Of a DNA stretch of 9,532 nucleotides, positions 5,405-9,532 are shown in pieces. The DNA is taken from NCBI GenBank assembly GCA_017551425.1, contig JAFZLQ010000061.1, positions 1 to 9,532 on the forward strand, given 5' to 3'. The translations under genes were made by a program, and so were the position numbers. Positions within the stretch are counted from its first letter, which is position 1. Every line of letters begins with the position of its first letter. The notes under the pieces were generated by a model. The model saw nothing but the letters and a program-made list of their open reading frames with translations, was not told the origin of the DNA and did no database searches. The DNA is from Bacteroidales bacterium. GTDB taxonomy: Bacteria > Bacteroidota > Bacteroidia > Bacteroidales > UBA932.

Positions 5405-6749
5405 CGATTTTCTTCCTGTACCTCAGCGTGAGCCAGAAGGCGCGGAAGGCGAGGTGCACGAAGTAGGCGGCAAGCAGTATGTGAAGGCACGCGTCGGTGC
5501 CCGGAGCCGCCAGCCCGGAGAACGCGAACCATACCCCCAGGAAGCCTATCATCGCCCCGAGCATGGAAACGAAGAGGCTTCCGGCCTCTGTGGCGCCCAG
5601 GTAAATGCCGTCCCAGGTGAATGCGGCGCAGCCCACCGGCGGCATCACCAGCAGCCACGGAAGGAACCTTGAGCAGGCCGCCACCACAGACTCGTCGGAG
5701 CTGAACAGGCGCAGCACCGGCACCCCCATCACGTAATACACCCCTATGAAGAGCACCGCGACCCCGAGGCTCCAGACAAAGACGAACCGCACCGTCCTGC
5801 GCAGCATTGTCTCGTCCCGCGCGCCTATGAACCTGCCGCTCAGGGCCTCTCCGGCATAGGCGAAACCGTCTGTGAAATAGGAGAATATCATCAGCAGCTG
5901 CATCATTATGGACGAGCACGCCAGCAGCATGTCGCCGAAGGTGGCTGCTATTATGGTATATCCCATGTAGATGGCCGTAAAGCACAGCGAGCGGCCAATC
6001 AGGTTGCTGTTCATCTTGAGGAACGGGCTCAGGCTGGGCCACTTGAAAAGCTCCTTCAGGTGGTCGCGGGAGACGGTTCCGAGCACGTGCCTGTATTTGA
6101 AGAAGCACACCAGGACGCAGAAGGCCAGACCGGCGTACTGGGCCACGACGGTTCCTGCCGGGATGCCGTCGAATCCAAGGCCCTGCCATCCGAACACCCC
6201 GAAGCTCAGCGCGATGGACGCGGCTATGTTGATTCCGTTGACTATAAGGTCGGTCCACATCGAACTCATGGAGTCCTGCATGCCCACGAACCATCCGCGG
6301 AAGACCATAAGCGCAACCGTTGCCGGCGCGGCCCAGATACGTATGAGGAAGTATCTCAGGGCGAGCTCGCACACCTCGGGGCTGGCGCCCACGAGCATCA
6401 TGCCCAGGCGCACCAGCGGCGTCTGGAGCGCGACTATCAGGAAAGAAAGGGCCAGAGCGAGCCCGAGTCCGCGTGCGAAGATGCGTGCGCAGTCGTGCGG
6501 GTCCTGCCTGCCGAAAGCCTGCGCCGTGAGCCCGCCGGTGCCGGTGCGGAGGAAAAAAAAGTTCCAGTACAGCAGGTTGAGAAGCATGGAACCCACGGAT
6601 ATGCCTCCGATGTAGGCGGCGGCGCTTCCGTCCGGCAGATGGCCCGCAAGGGCCGTATCGACCATGCCGACCAGCGGGACCGTCAGGTTGGCGAATATGC
6701 TGGGGATGGAGAGCCGGAGGATCTCGCGGTTGAGCGCCCGGCTTGTCAT
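5391..6749 (-). CDS. MATE (DinF-like) multidrug/toxin efflux transporter
   Basis: The 452-residue protein is almost wholly hydrophobic, with about 12 transmembrane helices in two similar halves, the size usual for MATE exporters. TM1 carries the family signature around VGMVDTALAGHL (27-38) with an acidic residue, D31, at the place of the ion-coupling Asp in DinF/NorM-type proteins. LTAQAFG (74-80) and, in the second half, GEALSGRFIGA (300-310) are the typical loop motifs after TM2 and TM8. MATE proteins sit in the inner membrane and export organic cations, drugs or metabolites in exchange for H+ or Na+; the substrate here is unknown. ATG 6749 overlaps the stop of the DUF3109 gene as ATGA, supporting this start and translational coupling. 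The frame stays open upstream to 6977, but that part lies inside the DUF3109 gene and does not look like protein of this family. It is the last visible gene of the operon. Confidence 0.93.
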   Translation of the reverse strand: MTSRALNREILRLSIPSIFANLTVPLVGMVDTALAGHLPDGSAAAYIGGISVGSMLLNLLYWNFFFLRTGTGGLTAQAFGRQDPHDCARIFARGLGLALALSFLIVALQTPLVRLGMMLVGASPEVCELALRYFLIRIWAAPATVALMVFRGWFVGMQDSMSSMWTDLIVNGINIAASIALSFGVFGWQGLGFDGIPAGTVVAQYAGLAFCVLVCFFKYRHVLGTVSRDHLKELFKWPSLSPFLKMNSNLIGRSLCFTAIYMGYTIIAATFGDMLLACSSIMMQLLMIFSYFTDGFAYAGEALSGRFIGARDETMLRRTVRFVFVWSLGVAVLFIGVYYVMGVPVLRLFSSDESVVAACSRFLPWLLVMPPVGCAAFTWDGIYLGATEAGSLFVSMLGAMIGFLGVWFAFSGLAAPGTDACLHILLAAYFVHLAFRAFWLTLRYRKKIVISQ

Positions 6750-7321
6750 AAGATATGCTCCGCTGCGGCGCAGAGCGCCTCGTAAAACTCTTCTCCGAAC
6801 GCCTCCGTGAGGGGCCTTTTGAGGAATTGGTATGCCCTGACGCCCTCGCGCCGCCCTTTCTCGAAGGCTGGCTTGCATATATCCCAGCGGTGCAGGTTGA
6901 GGCCGGTGCCTCCTCCCTTGAAACGCTTCACGCGTACCGGGTACAGCGAGCATGACGCCGGCTTGGTGCATCCGCATTCCTCAATGGCGCACAGGCAGGA
7001 ACCGTTTTCGTCGAAGCGGGCGAAGGCGCAGACGCCGGAACCGCAGACCAGGGGCGTGACCAGGTCTCCTTCCGGATCGATCTCGAAGAAACCGTTGAGC
7101 TTCACGGCGTCGCGTCCGGACTGCTGCATGGATCCGCTGTATTTGGGATAGTCCCTTTCCAGCGCAGGCAGTTCCGACTCGTCGAGCGGCGCGCCGGCAT
7201 CGCCCACGATGCAGCAGGCGCCCTTGCAGGCGGCATAGTCGCAGGAGAAATACTCGGTCACGACGTCCTCTGAAACGAGGATGTCTCCTATCTGTATGAT
7301 TGTGCCGTGCGGATTGTTCAT
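6746..7321 (-). CDS. DUF3109 family Cys-rich protein
   Basis: This 191-residue soluble protein matches my memory of DUF3109, a family common in Bacteroidota and lacking an established function. The start is typical: a short strand (IIQIGDILVSEDVV, 8-21) leading into FSCDYAACKGACC (25-37) and GDAGAPL (40-46). It has 13 cysteines: 27, 32, 36, 37, 93, 98, 109, 111, 116, 118, 124, 149 and 184. The clusters CX4CX3CC and CXCX4CXCX5C suggest binding of zinc or an iron-sulfur cluster; this is an inference. CSLYPVRVK (124-132) is another segment I associate with the family. There is no signal peptide, so it is probably cytoplasmic. Both ends overlap neighbours as ATGA (7318-7321 with the M16 gene, 6746-6749 with the MATE gene), placing it in the middle of a tightly coupled operon. 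The family call is good; the role is unknown. Confidence 0.88.
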   Translation of the reverse strand: MNNPHGTIIQIGDILVSEDVVTEYFSCDYAACKGACCIVGDAGAPLDESELPALERDYPKYSGSMQQSGRDAVKLNGFFEIDPEGDLVTPLVCGSGVCAFARFDENGSCLCAIEECGCTKPASCSLYPVRVKRFKGGGTGLNLHRWDICKPAFEKGRREGVRAYQFLKRPLTEAFGEEFYEALCAAAEHIL

Positions 7322-9532
7322 CGTACGGTGAACTCACATGTGCTTTTGCTCATTGCGGCAAACAGCGCCCGGACGTCGGATGCCCCAAGCGACTGCAGGC
7401 GCGAGGTCTGCCCGTTGCCTATATCCCTCCCGAGGGATGTGCGGTAGAGGATGAAGTCCCTCAGCAGGGACGTGTTGGCGTTCATGGCCTTTTCCGTGTT
7501 GCCGGCGGCCGTTTTTGCCTGCGCCAGCGCCGCTGCGGAAATCTCGCCGGTGGCTAGGCGGTTCACAGCGTTGCGCACTGCGTCAAGGGCTTCGGCGGGA
7601 CTCGCGGCCTGCACTCCGGCAGGCAGGCTTCCGGCGGCTACTGGGAAGCAATGGATGTACAGGGCCATTTTCTCCGCCGGCAGCAGGTCCGCCTCTGCGG
7701 ATACGTAGAAGCTGTATCCCTTGTCCGCCAGGCTGCGTGCGAGTTCGGCCTCGAGGGCTGCGCAGCCGAGCCTCAGCAGGGAATTGCCCTCGGCCGTGAA
7801 CGGCCACATCGTACTCATTGCAACCGTAACGCTGCGGTCGCGCCAACCGCCTGCGGATGAGGTGGTCGTCCAGCATTCGCGCAGGGGATATTCATGCCTG
7901 GGGCGCGAAACCCTTTGCCTGCCCGTGGCGAAGCCGCCTATCATCTGGGTGACTGCCTTGAGGGTCGCGGCCTCGTCCAGATCGCCCACCAGAACTATCG
8001 TGGCGTTGTTGGTGTTGAGGCCCTTTGACGCTATGTAGCTGTTGACCCTGGACGGAAAATCGTCGCCGGGAAGCTCAGGCATGCTGCCAGTGGAATAGCG
8101 GTACTGCGGGCTCATGGTGCTGTCCAGAATGGCGCGCGTGCCGCCTGCCGAGAAGCGGTCGCGAACCTGGCGGACGGCCTGGGCGGAGCGCCACCGGCCG
8201 AATGCTTCAGGGTCGGGCTCCTGGTCGAGGCCAAGAGCCATTATGGTCTTGAGCACCAGCTGCAGGCGGTCGTTCGGAGCCTTGCCGGTGTAGCGTATGT
8301 CAGACAGCGATACGTCGCAATCGAGGCTTATTCCGTTCATCTCCAGCAGCTTGCGGAGGTGGTCGGCACTCATTCCGGATACTTTCTGGAGCTTTGCGGC
8401 ATCGCTTACGAAAGCGGATTCGGCCCCGGTGATGCCGGGAATTTCCGTCCATCCGCCGCGCACCATGTATCCATAGTGGAACGCCCCCTTGTCGGAGGTC
8501 TTCTTGAAGATGACGCTCATGCCGTTGGAGAAGGTCCACATCCTGCCGCCGCTGAAGGAATCGGTGCCGGTGCTGCGGAGCTTCACCTTGCCCTTGCGCG
8601 TCTTGAGCAGGAGGGTGTCGGCCTGGGTGGGAACGTCAGCCGCGGCGGATACTCCGGCCCTCCATCCTTTGTCGAAGCTGTCGAGCACGTCCGCCTCCGC
8701 CGGCTTGACGGTGCTGCGGGCGTGTATGTGCAGGTTGCGGGAAGGGGAGAGCGTCGCCGATATGTAGCGGCTGAGCAGCTCGCGCTCGCGGCTGATGTCC
8801 AGCCTGCGCCCCTGGAAAATGGAGTTCAGGGAGGTGCTGGAGGCGAGGTTGGCGCCGTACAGGTAGGCCGAGATGCATTTATCCACGTACCATGAGTTGG
8901 ACGGGGTGGGGTTGTTGTTGTCGCGGGCTGAGGCGTTGCTCACGGCGTTCCTCGCAAATACGGTTTCCTCCGTGCTCACGCCGTTCCTGTCGAGTTCCGA
9001 CAGTACGCCGGCTATGACGCCGGTCGCCGCCAGCACGCTTTCCGGGGCGGTGTCGACAGACAGGACGAAAAGCTCGTCCCCGGCGGTGCTGTCGCTGCCC
9101 ACGTAGGTGTAGCGGCAGTCGGCAAGGGGGATCCCCGCGGCGCTGAATGCGGCACGTATGCGGTTGCGCAGCACTATGTCGAACTCGGAGGCCAGCACCT
9201 TGCTCATTACGGGCTGGATAGTGTTCATCAGGGCCGGATCCGTACGGGGCGAACGGTACGTGATGCGCACGCTGCCCACGGGACCGGTGGCGGTGGTCAC
9301 GGCGGTGCTGTCCAGCGGATGCCATTCGTATCTGTATCCGGCGTCGGACACGCTGCGCTCCGGAACCGTCATCGAAAGCAGGCGGAGGCGTTCCCGTATG
9401 TCCGGTACGCTTATGTCTCCGCTGATGACGACGGCCTGCCTGTAAGGGGAGCTGAGGGTGATGTCCGTGAGCATCAGGAGCACGGAGTCCGCGACGGGCG
9501 TGTCCGATACGGGGACGTCGGCGAAACGCATC
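7318..9532 (-). CDS. M16 (insulinase/pitrilysin) family peptidase, 5' end outside window
   Basis: At least 737 codons end in TGA at 7320-7318. The frame is open to the edge, and the Met at 9531 is probably internal, because the visible protein begins at the end of the first M16 domain. SSPYRQAVVISGDISV (27-42) is the usual junction into the second domain, which spans about 30-290. A second lobe starts near 331 (MWTFSNGMSVIFKK) and covers about 331-500, and a fourth domain starts at ATIVLVGDLDEA (510-521) and runs to the end. Family proteins of this type are about 900-950 residues, so roughly 200 residues are missing, including the zinc motif HXXEH; catalysis cannot be judged here. The second lobe shows no HXXEH, as usual for the inactive half. 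Two-lobe M16 enzymes form a clam-like chamber that degrades peptides, and in Bacteroidota they are typically exported. It is the first visible gene of the operon with DUF3109 and MATE. Confidence 0.9.
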   Translation of the reverse strand, partial: MRFADVPVSDTPVADSVLLMLTDITLSSPYRQAVVISGDISVPDIRERLRLLSMTVPERSVSDAGYRYEWHPLDSTAVTTATGPVGSVRITYRSPRTDPALMNTIQPVMSKVLASEFDIVLRNRIRAAFSAAGIPLADCRYTYVGSDSTAGDELFVLSVDTAPESVLAATGVIAGVLSELDRNGVSTEETVFARNAVSNASARDNNNPTPSNSWYVDKCISAYLYGANLASSTSLNSIFQGRRLDISRERELLSRYISATLSPSRNLHIHARSTVKPAEADVLDSFDKGWRAGVSAAADVPTQADTLLLKTRKGKVKLRSTGTDSFSGGRMWTFSNGMSVIFKKTSDKGAFHYGYMVRGGWTEIPGITGAESAFVSDAAKLQKVSGMSADHLRKLLEMNGISLDCDVSLSDIRYTGKAPNDRLQLVLKTIMALGLDQEPDPEAFGRWRSAQAVRQVRDRFSAGGTRAILDSTMSPQYRYSTGSMPELPGDDFPSRVNSYIASKGLNTNNATIVLVGDLDEAATLKAVTQMIGGFATGRQRVSRPRHEYPLRECWTTTSSAGGWRDRSVTVAMSTMWPFTAEGNSLLRLGCAALEAELARSLADKGYSFYVSAEADLLPAEKMALYIHCFPVAAGSLPAGVQAASPAEALDAVRNAVNRLATGEISAAALAQAKTAAGNTEKAMNANTSLLRDFILYRTSLGRDIGNGQTSRLQSLGASDVRALFAAMSKSTCEFTVR

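Larger units (their letters stand above)
6746..9532 (-). other. Three-gene operon M16 peptidase - DUF3109 - MATE with ATGA junctions
   Basis: Two start/stop overlaps of the form ATGA (7321-7318 and 6749-6746 on the minus strand) join three genes without any intergenic base. Such overlaps usually mean one mRNA and re-initiation by the same ribosome. The MATE gene continues the unit down to 5391. The operon promoter and any earlier genes lie beyond the right edge. Confidence 0.8.

Noticed and set aside
6750..6977. Upstream extension of the MATE gene to a start at 6977
   Set aside because: The extra 76 residues are Arg/Gly-rich, lie wholly inside the DUF3109 gene and precede the normal MATE N-terminus. 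The ATGA overlap at 6749 is a better start.
9529..9531. Met at 9531 as the true start of the M16 peptidase
   Set aside because: The visible protein begins near the end of the first M16 domain and lacks the HXXEH motif that all active members carry early on. The gene most likely continues beyond the window.
1..9532. CRISPR array, transposon, prophage, defence island, tRNA or rRNA
   Set aside because: I looked for regularly spaced repeats, transposase or integrase motifs and RNA-gene signatures and saw none. The only repeats are the in-frame NNGG/NYGG codons.

Overview
The window looks like part of a chromosome from a GC-rich member of the Bacteroidota, probably order Bacteroidales (something like the Alistipes group or a related gut lineage). 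The grounds are AT-rich TAnnTTTG-type promoter boxes, the lack of clear Shine-Dalgarno sequences, a GH92 mannosidase, a DUF3109 protein and a long secreted M16 peptidase. The genus is a guess. There is no mobile element, CRISPR array, rRNA or tRNA, and coding density is very high. The longest stretch without a gene is about 85 bases.

Layout. At the left edge (1-626, minus strand) is the N-terminal two thirds or so of an MscS-type mechanosensitive channel, which runs out of the window. It is divergent from a gene (700-1605, plus) that fuses MsrA to a complete free-methionine-(R)-sulfoxide reductase (fRMsr/MsrC, GAF fold). The 73-base gap between them holds a perfect 10-base inverted repeat, and each arm contains a TATATTTG -7 box facing one of the two genes. 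A hairpin terminator follows the fusion gene. After it comes a near-perfect sigma-54 promoter driving a secreted protein rich in Gly, Asn and Tyr (1691-2788, plus). A strong terminator then abuts a promoter-like box and a GH92 alpha-mannosidase gene (2861-5404, plus) with a C-terminal beta-sandwich domain.

The right half is a minus-strand operon, read from the right edge leftwards: an M16 peptidase (its first part is outside the window), a Cys-rich DUF3109 protein and a MATE/DinF-type exporter. Both junctions are 4-base ATGA start/stop overlaps, so the three genes are probably translationally coupled. The exporter gene meets the mannosidase gene tail to tail with a 14-base overlap.

The most unusual items are the MsrA-fRMsr fusion, with every known catalytic residue of both halves in place, and the sigma-54 promoter in front of a low-complexity secreted protein. 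I saw no defence system, secondary-metabolite cluster or other large undescribed multi-gene system. The three-gene M16-DUF3109-MATE operon is the nearest thing to an uncharacterised functional unit.
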